From the NCBI GenBank assembly GCA_020433785.1, contig JAGRCC010000405.1:1-7901 (forward strand): a stretch of 7,901 bases of DNA, given 5' to 3'. Origin of the DNA: Anaerolineae bacterium (GTDB lineage: Bacteria; Chloroflexota; Anaerolineae; 4572-78; J111). Each line of letters starts with the position of its first letter. The stretch's first letter is position 1. A model generated the notes under the pieces. It was not told the origin of the DNA and did not search any database. It saw nothing but the letters and a program-made list of their open reading frames with translations. The translations under genes were made by a program, and so were the position numbers. Positions 1 through 6,032 of this stretch are shown piece by piece.

Positions 1-635
1 TTCCGATATCGATGTGGGAGGCGTTCGGACGACGCTTTCGCCGTAACTATGTTTGGATTTATACCATTTTGTGGTTGGCCTGGATTCTCAACATCTGGCT
101 TCATCCCGAACCCGCCACCTCCCTGGAAGAATTCATCTCACGCGCAGCAATTGGCAATATTCCGGCCTGGGTGGTATTGGTCACCGGGCTGGCGTTTAAC
201 GGCATCCTCCTTGTCACCGGTTATCTCACGCGCCATCTGAAAGATGCACCAGGCGAAGTGCTGACCCCTGACGAGGAGACTCCAATCGCCGACTTACAAG
301 GCGCCTCGCTGAAAAAAGAGGACACCGGCAGCTTCAACTGGAAAGCGTGGTGCCGGCCAACCGGATCGCGCAAACAAATTGTCGCTTTTATTATCACTGA
401 CCACCCTGAAACCGTCGCCGAAAATATCACCCAAGATATGAAACGGGGCGTCACCGCCCTGGCCGGCACCGGCATGCACAGTGAGGATAAACACAATGTG
501 TTGATGTGCGCCTTGACCGTGACCGAGGTCGATGATCTCAAGCGGTTGATCAGCCAGATCGATCCGGGGGCGTTTGTGATGCTATCCGGCGCGCAAAAGG
601 TGTATGGGAATGGGTTTGTGCCGCTACAAGCGTAA
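1..635 (+). CDS. DUF2270-like membrane protein with C-terminal DUF2179-like domain (5' partial)
   Basis: The reading frame is open to the window edge, with codons for P-I-S before the first ATG at 12. That ATG is probably internal and the true start lies upstream. Numbering from it, 207 residues are visible. The opening 'GRRFRRNYVWIY' and 'HPEP' resemble the conserved core of DUF2270 integral membrane proteins. Two hydrophobic segments are at about residues 13-30 and 50-71. After a polar linker (about 75-118), residues 121-205 look like a DUF2179 domain: 'RGVTALAGTGMH', a hydrophobic strand around 163-170, 'IDPGAF' at 183-188 and 'GNGF' at 199-202. DUF2179 is the cytoplasmic C-terminal domain of YitT-type membrane proteins and is thought to have a small sensory or ligand-binding role. 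The biochemical function is unknown. The fusion suggests a membrane protein with a cytosolic regulatory domain. No partner gene is adjacent downstream. Confidence 0.8.
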   Translation, partial: PISMWEAFGRRFRRNYVWIYTILWLAWILNIWLHPEPATSLEEFISRAAIGNIPAWVVLVTGLAFNGILLVTGYLTRHLKDAPGEVLTPDEETPIADLQGASLKKEDTGSFNWKAWCRPTGSRKQIVAFIITDHPETVAENITQDMKRGVTALAGTGMHSEDKHNVLMCALTVTEVDDLKRLISQIDPGAFVMLSGAQKVYGNGFVPLQA

Positions 636-752
636 TGGTAGTGGGTTATTAAAGATGGGTAATGGGTAACGTGAGATTGGCTGCTCGAACTCTTGTTCCC
701 CATTGCCTGTTTTGTTTAGGTTCAGTCATTAAATAACTTGAGCCACCTGGCC

Positions 753-827
753 GGAGATTGGCGATTAAAGACAGGGGGATTGGCCTGAAAAATCACCTAA
801 TCGCCTTATCGCCTTATCGCCATCTCC
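753..827. repeat. Imperfect inverted repeat with an 8-bp tandem expansion
   Basis: GGAGAT (753-758) pairs with ATCTCC (822-827), and GGCGATTA (760-767) pairs exactly with TAATCGCC (798-805). The right arm is lengthened by tandem 'tcgcctta' units (801-808, 809-816, partial 817-821). The transcript could fold into a long hairpin with a bulged right arm. It lies about 120 bp past the stop of the DUF2270-like gene. There is no T-tract, so a classical terminator is unlikely. A dispersed palindromic repeat is a better guess. Confidence 0.5.
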
Positions 828-963
828 AGTATTGTTAAACTTATTTAATTGTCATTCCTTAATTGATCTCTGCTTCTCGCCTTAAGTTTCGAGCGGATTC
901 CGGGTACAATACAACATTTTGACCGCCCCGCCCCACTTCGCTCGCCCCTCCAAAAATATCCCT

Positions 964-1044
964 CTGGAGCGACAAAGTAAACTTTGACCTGACCATGAAA
1001 TGACAAAGCAAGCTTTGTCGCTCCAGCAAGCTTTGTCGCTCCAG
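964..1044. repeat. Inverted and direct repeat cluster with ACAAAG/CTTTGT motifs
   Basis: ctggagcgacaaag (964-977) is the exact reverse complement of ctttgtcgctccag at 1013-1026 and again at 1031-1044. The right side is a perfect 18-bp tandem duplication of caagctttgtcgctccag (1009-1026 and 1027-1044). Inside, GACAAAGC (1002-1009) and GCTTTGTC (1012-1019) form a tight hairpin with a 2-base loop. ACAAAG followed four bases later by CTTTG occurs twice (972-986 and 1003-1018). It resembles a small non-autonomous palindromic element or a protein-binding cluster. No transposase is nearby. Confidence 0.7.
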
Positions 1045-1360
1045 TAAATTTTCATTCTCGGTGTCGTTTCCCCGAAATTGTCTGACTCCCAAGATAACAA
1101 ATCTGATGCCTAAATACTGATGGCTGACCGCTACCGTAAAATAGTGACCTTTGGGCAAGTAAAAAAGTACTTTAGTCCCATGATTTTCGGTACTTATGGC
1201 TCTATTTGTTTCAATTGATCCGTGATATCTTATAGATATGAACCAATCAACGCGCTCTTCTAGAAACCACACGCGCCTACTTCTGCCGATCAATGGTTGC
1301 AAAAACAGACAGACGCAACACATTACTGGGCAACAAAACTCCTTTGGCAGGATAAACTCT

Positions 1361-1670
1361 AACGCTCACTTAATTTTTCCAACGCTCACGTAAATATTCC
1401 AATTTTCAGAGACAAATCGCGATTTGTACCAACAAATTCCAATTATCAGAGACAAATTCCAACACTCACTTAATACTTCCAATTTTCAGAGACAAATTCC
1501 AACGCTGACTTAATACTTCCAATTTTCAGAGACAAATCTCGATTTGTACGAACAAATTCCGATTTGTACCAACAAATCTCGATCTGTACCAACAAATCTC
1601 GATTTGTACGAACAAATTCCGATCTGTACCAACAAATCTCGATCTGTACCAACAAATCTCGATTTGTACC
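1361..1670. repeat. Phased array of 20-bp units built from 10-bp modules
   Basis: Thirty-one consecutive decamers stay in perfect 10-bp register, forming about 15.5 units of 20 bp without an indel. Three unit types occur: A (aacgctcacttaatacttcc-like) at 1361, 1381, 1461 and 1501; B (aattttcagagacaaattcc-like) at 1401, 1441, 1481 and 1521; C (gatttgtaccaacaaatctc-like) at 1421 and then continuously from 1541 to 1670. In the C run, ACAAAT and ATTTGT (sometimes ATCTGT) alternate every 10 bp with 4-bp spacers, so one hexamer in alternating orientation recurs about once per helical turn. Type C has no stop codon in its reading frames, so long frames on both strands encode 20-residue peptide repeats by default. 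These are not treated as genes. Function is unknown. Confidence 0.9.
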
Positions 1671-1802
1671 GCTTATTTTCGTCCAGTCAACGTCGCGAGG
1701 AGTGGGATGCAGCCTATAAGCCATTGAAAACGTGGCTGCGCTGCGCCCAACGGGTCGCCAAGCCGGCGAAGAAGGAGCGGGCCGGTGGGGGTGTGTTGGG
1801 GT

Positions 1803-1937
1803 AGTTGGATTAGAGTGCAGCGCGATGCTGTTTTGGTTTGGACCGGCGGTCGCGCCTAGTTTGATGAAGCCCATTTAAGCGAGGCGGATGCGCGTTTAAT
1901 TGCGCCTGTGGTGGCAGATGATGGGCTAGATTTTTAA
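1803..1937 (+). pseudogene. Possible 3' remnant of a decayed gene
   Basis: One frame reads like the end of a real protein: about 18 residues including 'QRDAVLVWTGGRA', a TAG at 1857-1859, then 'FDEAHLSEADARL' and 'IAPVVADDGLDF' ending in TAA at 1935-1937. The only interruption is the single amber codon. A terminator-like hairpin starts 28 bases after the stop. Upstream of 1803 the frame becomes arginine-rich and unconvincing, and the decamer array lies only 130 bp away. I do not recognise the family. Chance open frame is a serious alternative. Confidence 0.28.
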
Positions 1938-1964
1938 CCTCAAATTGAAATACCCATTCTTGGG

Positions 1965-2010
1965 AAAAAGCTCTAGGGGCTGTGGTTTTGGCCTGGTAGG
2001 GCTTTTTTGT
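1965..2010 (+). terminator. Terminator-like hairpin with T-run
   Basis: AAAAAGCTCTA (1965-1975) pairs with TAGGGCTTTTT (1997-2007) over 11 positions with one G-U pair. A GGC/GCC pair may extend the structure in the loop. The right arm runs into TTTTTT (2003-2008). The A-run on the left makes it potentially bidirectional. It follows the putative gene remnant ending at 1937 and would also isolate the downstream propeller gene from upstream transcription. Confidence 0.5.
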
Positions 2011-2212
2011 TTAAGGGTTGACGTAGAAGGTGGGGGTAACAGGCAAGGGCTATCTATTGTTTGTTAGCACCTCAACTTTGATTTCTAATTATCGTGTTAA
2101 AATTTTAAGGTTAGCGACTGAAACGATTGTGCGCTTACGAAACAATAGTGAGCTAAAGATAAATGGACTAGGTAAAAAGAAGGATTGATTATTTAGCCAA
2201 ATCATTATACGT

Positions 2213-2233
2213 TTGACAAAGAGGTGCTATACT
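2213..2233 (+). promoter_or_regulatory. Candidate promoter for the propeller gene (extended -10)
   Basis: TGCTATACT (2225-2233) matches an extended -10 element (TGnTATAAT) in one strand direction. A perfect TTGACA lies at 2213-2218, but only 9 bp separate it from the -10, so it cannot be a standard -35 for this box. If used, transcription would begin near 2240 and leave a leader of about 215 bases. Confidence 0.4.
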
Positions 2234-2239
2234 GGAGAG

Positions 2240-2455
2240 GTTTGCTAACGGATATATCCTCGGTTTGATCAAGGATTTGCCATCTGTGACTGCCGACCGC
2301 AGACAGGAGACCGCCCAAAAAAATGGGCCGAACTTGGCTGCTGTGGCGGTCAGCGGATGGCGGTCGGCGGCCCGGTGGCCACACGGTGGCTTGGCCGGCT
2401 AATTCTAGGTCAAATTAAAAGGTGCCCGTTAGCGAGTCGGAGAGTGAGGAATCCT
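2240..2455 (+). other. Structured GC-rich leader upstream of the propeller gene
   Basis: The stretch holds a perfect palindrome GGATATATCC (2250-2259), GCCGACCGC (2292-2300) pairing with GCGGTCGGC (2360-2368), and a small hairpin GCCCA/TGGGC (2313-2317, 2324-2328). It also contains two adjacent 14-bp near-copies, tggcggtcagcgga (2344-2357) and tggcggtcggcggc (2358-2371). It could be a folded 5' leader or simply a low-complexity GACNGC-type repeat patch. The open frame that extends the propeller gene back to 2357 crosses this repeat and is not the likely start. Confidence 0.4.
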
Positions 2456-5400
2456 ATGAAACGCTTTAACGATCTGAGGACTCGACCAACGCTTTTCATT
2501 TTTGTCGTTGTGCTTTTTCTCGGCTTTTTGGTTACTAACCCCCGTATCATGGTCACGGCAGTGTATGCTCAGGAGCCTCGGCCAGAGCATGAGGAACAGG
2601 GAAACGTTGTTCGCCGTGGCGATCAACGCTTCAATTATCTGCTGCGTGATGGGCAACAAAATCTTCGCGTTGAGCTCGATACCCAAGACCACGTTGTGTC
2701 GACGCAAACGGTGTCAGAATCCCCAAGTGAGGCCAAACGAATACGCGCTACGGATACGCCCTCCGGTCCATCGAGTACGCTGGTAACGGGCAGCGATCCC
2801 TCCCTGCTAGATCTAGAGTGGAAATATGGACTTTTTGGCTCGGGTATTGGTCTTAGTCGTATGTCCGTATTTGATATCGATAATGATGATAGTTTAGAAA
2901 TGATTATGGGGGGATCAGCCGGCGGTGGTTTTGGGGCGGATGATTTCTGGTATGTTGTTGAACATACGGGTTCTGATCAGTACGACCAGGTTTGGAGCAG
3001 CGAACAATATGGGGCCAGCATCGCGCGTATTGCTGTCGCCGATACGGACCATAATCAGATTGGCGAGATTTATGTTGGTCTATCTAACGGAACGATTTAC
3101 GTATATGATGGGCTAACTTTAGAAGAAACGGGTTCGTTCTCGGCCGCCGGTTCGCTGGTAGCATTGGTCGTGGCAGATGTTGAACACGATGGCAGCCAGG
3201 AAATTGTGGTCACTGATGGCTCGAAGATATACGTTTATGCGGCCGATTCTTTTGCTTTGGAATGGGCTGCCACCGCCTACGGCGGCAGCGACATCGCTGT
3301 GGCTAATGTCGATGCGGATGCGGCCCCTGAAATAGTAACCACAACGAGCGGCCACGGTTACGTCATCGATGGTTTATCCCATAATCTGGAGTGGGATTAC
3401 GTTGGTAGTTTTGGCTCGAAAATACAACTTGGCGATATTGATAGCGACGGTATGGCTGAGATTGTGGGTGCGGCAAGCTGGTACAAAATAACCGCGTTTG
3501 ACGTTGATATTAAAACACCCAAGTGGGAGATTGCTACATCTCTTGACATCGGGGCCCTTCGAGTAGCCGATACCGATGGCGATAATGTGCCTGAAGTATT
3601 ATATGGCGATGGTCAATGGGGATCTATCCACTGCTTTGATGGAGCTACAAAAACCCAGCGTTGGGCTATTAAAAATCCCGACCATGGCGTAACGGATATT
3701 GCTGTCGGTGATGTAAATCACGATAATGTCATGGAGGTGCTGTGGGGAGCCGGGGCAACGTCGACCGGCGAGGATCACTTACACATTGCCGATATCGTAA
3801 CGGGTTCGATTGAGTGGCAGAATATTCATCTGGACGGCCCCTTGAGTGCGGTTGACGTGGGCGATGTGGATGACGATGGTCAAGATGAAATTGTGATGGT
3901 GTCTTACGAAAGTAACAATGGCTATGATGATGGGATTATCCACATTTTTGACGCCACAACCCATGCCCTTGAATGGCGCAGCACCGATCTGCCGAATATT
4001 CATGCCTGGACAGGCGTAAAATCGCTAAAGATTAGCGATGTAGATGATGATGGAGACACCGAGTTTGTCATCGCGACGGCCCACCTGTATGACGGGCTCA
4101 TTCAAATCTACAATGGCAAAACTCACGCCCTGGAGCGTCAAAGTCCAACTTATAATGGGGCCAGTTTTACCGCCCTGGGTATCGCTGATGTTGACAATGA
4201 CGGTGAAACGGAAATTGTGGTTGGCCAAGATCGAGAACATACCGGCGCTGCCGGCGTGTATCTGATTGTGTTTGACGGCGCTACGGCTACAGAAGAATGG
4301 AAAAGTGTGGGCTTAGATACCTATTGGGGCTATGTCTATGACATCGAGCTGGCTGATGTCGATAACGACACCCATATTGAGCTTATTGCTTCGTTGGCCG
4401 GGAGTAAAGTTTATATTTATGATGGCGTTACGCATCAATTAGACGGGATTAAGGATATCTCAGCCTACGCCCTTGAGACATTTAATGTTGACGCGGATAG
4501 CCAAACGGAAATTTTGGTTGGAACAGGCAGCGGCGTGGTCGAGGTTTATAATGGGGCCACCTTCGAGTTTGAAACGGAGTTCAAACTTGGTAATGGGGCT
4601 ATATTGGGCTTGCTTGTCGATGATGTCGATCAAGATGGTCAATATGAATGGTTGATAAGTGAGGCCGGCAATTTATCCATCTATAACGGAGTAACCAAAG
4701 CGCTGCTGTGGCGAAAAGATAATTTTGGGCAATCAACCGGTTACTTTAATCATCTCAATTCGCGTGATCTCGATTTTGACGGCACCAAGGAAGTGGTCTT
4801 GGGCTCAAGTTTTGCCTTATATCAATTCGGTTCGAACCTCAACCAATCTCCCCGTCTCCTGGTATATTTACCCAGCATCTTGCGAAATCACTGCACATCA
4901 CTCTATACTGATAATTTTGAAAACCCGGCGAGCGGCTGGTATGTTGGCGACAATGGAAATGTCCGTTTTGAATACCTGAATGATGAATACCGTCTTCTGA
5001 TTAGAAATCCGCGGTGGTGGGCCGGCGCCAGACCGAATGTTGCGATTGAAAACGCTATCGTCACGGTCGATGTGCGCAATGTCACGGGTGAGCCTAGTTC
5101 TTATGGGTTGCAATTTGGCATAGCGAATAACTGGTCCCAATTTTATTCGTTTGAAATTACCCCGGATGGTTATTACAACCTCTTCCGTTATAGCTCGAAT
5201 TCAGGCTGGACGCTTTTAGCCAGAGACGTTTCGCCCCATATTTATCTGGGGCAAGCCACCAATCGCCTCCGGATTGTGCGCAGCGGCTCACAGATTAGCG
5301 CTTACGCTAACGGACAACTGTTGAAAAGTCTGTCTGATAGTACATTTACCGGTACGAGATATTTAGGCGTCATCGTTACATCGTTTGATGAACCTGACAT

Positions 5401-5539
5401 TGATGTCCGCTTTGACAACTTTACGGTTGACTCGGCTACGTGCGATAGAGGGACTACGCTTTATCAGGTGAGTACGTCTGAAGCGGGAACTCAGCGTGAG
5501 GGCAGCTGGAAAAGCGATCAGAATCTGAAGAATAAATAA
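2456..5539 (+). CDS. Secreted FG-GAP/VCBS-repeat beta-propeller protein with C-terminal concanavalin-like domain
   Basis: I chose the ATG at 2456 (1027 residues) over the longer frame from 2357. AGGA at 2447-2450 sits 5 bases upstream, and a clear signal peptide follows: basic start (KR, R), hydrophobic core at about 13-28, and likely cleavage after 'AVYA' (about residue 38). Residues 120-795 hold 14 repeats with D-x-D-x-D-G-like calcium loops starting near 140, 196, 241, 284, 327, 372, 419, 470, 528, 578, 634, 677, 723 and 771, spaced 43-58 residues. Most blades also carry 'Y-D-G-x-T' and 'LEW'. This is the integrin-alpha-like FG-GAP/VCBS pattern. 'LVYLPSILRN' (802-811) links to a C-terminal domain (about 815-997) with 'DNFENPASGWYVGDNG' and 'DNFTV', a jelly-roll pattern like DUF1080/LamG-type carbohydrate-binding domains. 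No catalytic motif is evident. An extracellular binding, adhesion or matrix role is inferred. Confidence 0.9.
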   Translation: MKRFNDLRTRPTLFIFVVVLFLGFLVTNPRIMVTAVYAQEPRPEHEEQGNVVRRGDQRFNYLLRDGQQNLRVELDTQDHVVSTQTVSESPSEAKRIRATDTPSGPSSTLVTGSDPSLLDLEWKYGLFGSGIGLSRMSVFDIDNDDSLEMIMGGSAGGGFGADDFWYVVEHTGSDQYDQVWSSEQYGASIARIAVADTDHNQIGEIYVGLSNGTIYVYDGLTLEETGSFSAAGSLVALVVADVEHDGSQEIVVTDGSKIYVYAADSFALEWAATAYGGSDIAVANVDADAAPEIVTTTSGHGYVIDGLSHNLEWDYVGSFGSKIQLGDIDSDGMAEIVGAASWYKITAFDVDIKTPKWEIATSLDIGALRVADTDGDNVPEVLYGDGQWGSIHCFDGATKTQRWAIKNPDHGVTDIAVGDVNHDNVMEVLWGAGATSTGEDHLHIADIVTGSIEWQNIHLDGPLSAVDVGDVDDDGQDEIVMVSYESNNGYDDGIIHIFDATTHALEWRSTDLPNIHAWTGVKSLKISDVDDDGDTEFVIATAHLYDGLIQIYNGKTHALERQSPTYNGASFTALGIADVDNDGETEIVVGQDREHTGAAGVYLIVFDGATATEEWKSVGLDTYWGYVYDIELADVDNDTHIELIASLAGSKVYIYDGVTHQLDGIKDISAYALETFNVDADSQTEILVGTGSGVVEVYNGATFEFETEFKLGNGAILGLLVDDVDQDGQYEWLISEAGNLSIYNGVTKALLWRKDNFGQSTGYFNHLNSRDLDFDGTKEVVLGSSFALYQFGSNLNQSPRLLVYLPSILRNHCTSLYTDNFENPASGWYVGDNGNVRFEYLNDEYRLLIRNPRWWAGARPNVAIENAIVTVDVRNVTGEPSSYGLQFGIANNWSQFYSFEITPDGYYNLFRYSSNSGWTLLARDVSPHIYLGQATNRLRIVRSGSQISAYANGQLLKSLSDSTFTGTRYLGVIVTSFDEPDIDVRFDNFTVDSATCDRGTTLYQVSTSEAGTQREGSWKSDQNLKNK

Positions 5540-5603
5540 TTCGCTCTTTTTAACGGATTTCATTGCTATCCTGAAAACAGAACGAAAACAAAACTTTCAG
5601 GCA

Positions 5604-5705
5604 TGTCATTCCCGCATGCTTCCCCGCCTACGCGAGGACAAGCTTAGCGGGAATCTATCTTTGTAGCCCCTGATGGATGCCCGATAAAGGCATTCGGGCA
5701 TGACA
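5604..5705. repeat. Two-hairpin REP/MITE-like element with inverted ends
   Basis: The ends TGTCATTCCCGCATGC (5604-5619) and GCATTCGGGCATGACA (5690-5705) are inverted copies matching at 14 of 16 positions. Within it, ATTCCCGC (5608-5615) pairs with GCGGGAAT (5647-5654), and ATGCCCGA (5677-5684) pairs with TCGGGCAT (5694-5701). The 'GTCATTCCCGC ... GCGGGAATC' pattern is a widespread dispersed bacterial repeat type. It starts about 65 bp after the propeller gene stop. There is no coding capacity. Confidence 0.75.
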
Positions 5706-5771
5706 GATCATCTTGAGAAAAGGTTCTGTTCTCAAACTAATCTGGGTATAGAAGAATTGTATGTAACTACT

Positions 5772-5800
5772 ACTGACCGTTTGCAAGCGGTCAGTTTTTT
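5772..5800 (+). terminator. Strong rho-independent terminator
   Basis: ACTGACCG (5772-5779) pairs perfectly with CGGTCAGT (5787-5794) around a short loop, and the right arm is followed directly by a T-run ending at 5800. It probably ends the propeller-gene transcript, although it is about 235 bp past the stop and the repeat element lies between. Confidence 0.85.
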
Positions 5801-5806
5801 ATTCCA

Positions 5807-5829
5807 CACCTGCACTGGTCAGGTGATTT
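5807..5829 (+). terminator. Second, weaker terminator-like hairpin
   Basis: CACCTG (5807-5812) pairs with CAGGTG (5820-5825) around a 7-base loop, followed by ATTTT. It sits just 6 bases after the strong terminator and could act as a back-up stop. The stem is only 6 bp and the T-run is short, so function is uncertain. Confidence 0.35.
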
Positions 5830-5913
5830 TCCCCAACCATTGTCTTGCCGCAATCTGGCGATCATATCTTTAAAAGAGTCGTTTTTGTTCAAGACCCATT
5901 AACTTAAATGGTC

Positions 5914-5919
5914 TATAAT
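5914..5919 (+). promoter_or_regulatory. Candidate -10 element for the DHFR-like gene
   Basis: A perfect TATAAT at 5914-5919 lies 114 bp upstream of the start codon. No good TTGACA-like -35 is found 16-18 bp upstream, so an activator or a non-canonical -35 may be needed. Position downstream of two terminator hairpins supports a separate promoter here. Confidence 0.5.
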
Positions 5920-5925
5920 GGTGTT

Positions 5926-5985
5926 ATCAGACAGGGACACTGTACTCACCATCCCCATCGGATGGCGGCACAATTACCGTCTGAT
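5926..5985 (+). other. Potential folded 5' leader of the DHFR-like gene
   Basis: ATCAGAC (5926-5932) pairs with GTCTGAT (5979-5985) and encloses a perfect hairpin CCATCC (5949-5954) / GGATGG (5960-5965) with a 5-base loop. The structure begins right after the candidate -10, so it would lie at the extreme 5' end of the transcript. It could be an RNA leader stabiliser or an operator palindrome. It matches no riboswitch class I recognise. Confidence 0.4.
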
Positions 5986-6018
5986 CAGAATATTCGTTTA
6001 GCAAATTATGGATTACAC

Positions 6019-6025
6019 AAAGGAG
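6019..6025 (+). promoter_or_regulatory. Ribosome binding site for the DHFR-like gene
   Basis: AAAGGAG at 6019-6025 lies 7 bases before the ATG at 6033. This strong, well-spaced Shine-Dalgarno fixes the start codon. Confidence 0.85.
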
Positions 6026-6032
6026 AAAAATC

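Larger units (their letters stand above)
636..2212. other. Long repeat-rich region without an intact gene
   Basis: About 1.6 kb separates the DUF2270-like gene from the promoter region of the propeller gene. Open frames here are short, lack good ribosome binding sites, or run through repeats, and none resembles a known family. The first part (640-670) has a small 'atgggta' duplication. The repeats at 753-827, 964-1044 and 1361-1670, the possible remnant at 1803-1937 and the hairpin at 1965-2010 are listed separately. From 1050 to 1360 and from 2011 to 2200 I see nothing that I can name. One 32-codon frame from 1264 ends in TAA at 1360-1362, exactly where the decamer array begins, and could be decayed coding DNA. 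Confidence 0.6.

Noticed and set aside
859..1323. Minus-strand open frame of 154 codons
   Set aside because: It reads through the 964-1044 DNA repeat ('LLERQS' duplicated), has no convincing start signal and resembles no family.
1361..1670. CRISPR array
   Set aside because: There are no unique spacers. Every 10-bp module is itself repeated, units are only 20 bp, and no cas genes are present.
1544..1804. Plus-strand frame encoding 'YEQIPICTNKSRSVPTNLDL' repeats
   Set aside because: Starts with TTG inside the array, and its repetitive part is explained by the DNA repeat. The tail is low-complexity and basic.
1470..1874. Minus-strand open frame of 134 codons through the decamer array
   Set aside because: The 20-bp units lack stops in the relevant frames and 60 bp equals 20 codons, so repetitive peptides arise automatically. 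There is no ribosome binding site and no family resemblance.
2213..2218. TTGACA as a -35 box
   Set aside because: Only 9 bp separate it from TATACT, and no acceptable -10 lies 16-18 bp downstream.
2278..2330. Cobalamin-riboswitch-like words ('ctgtgactgccgac', 'acaggagacc')
   Set aside because: The B12 box and the rest of the conserved core are missing, spacing is wrong, and the downstream gene has no link to cobalamin. A covariance-model search with no hit would confirm this.
2357..2455. N-terminal extension of the propeller gene to the upstream ATG at 2357
   Set aside because: It would bury the signal peptide 33 residues inside the protein, lies in a DNA repeat, and lacks a ribosome binding site, whereas the ATG at 2456 has one.
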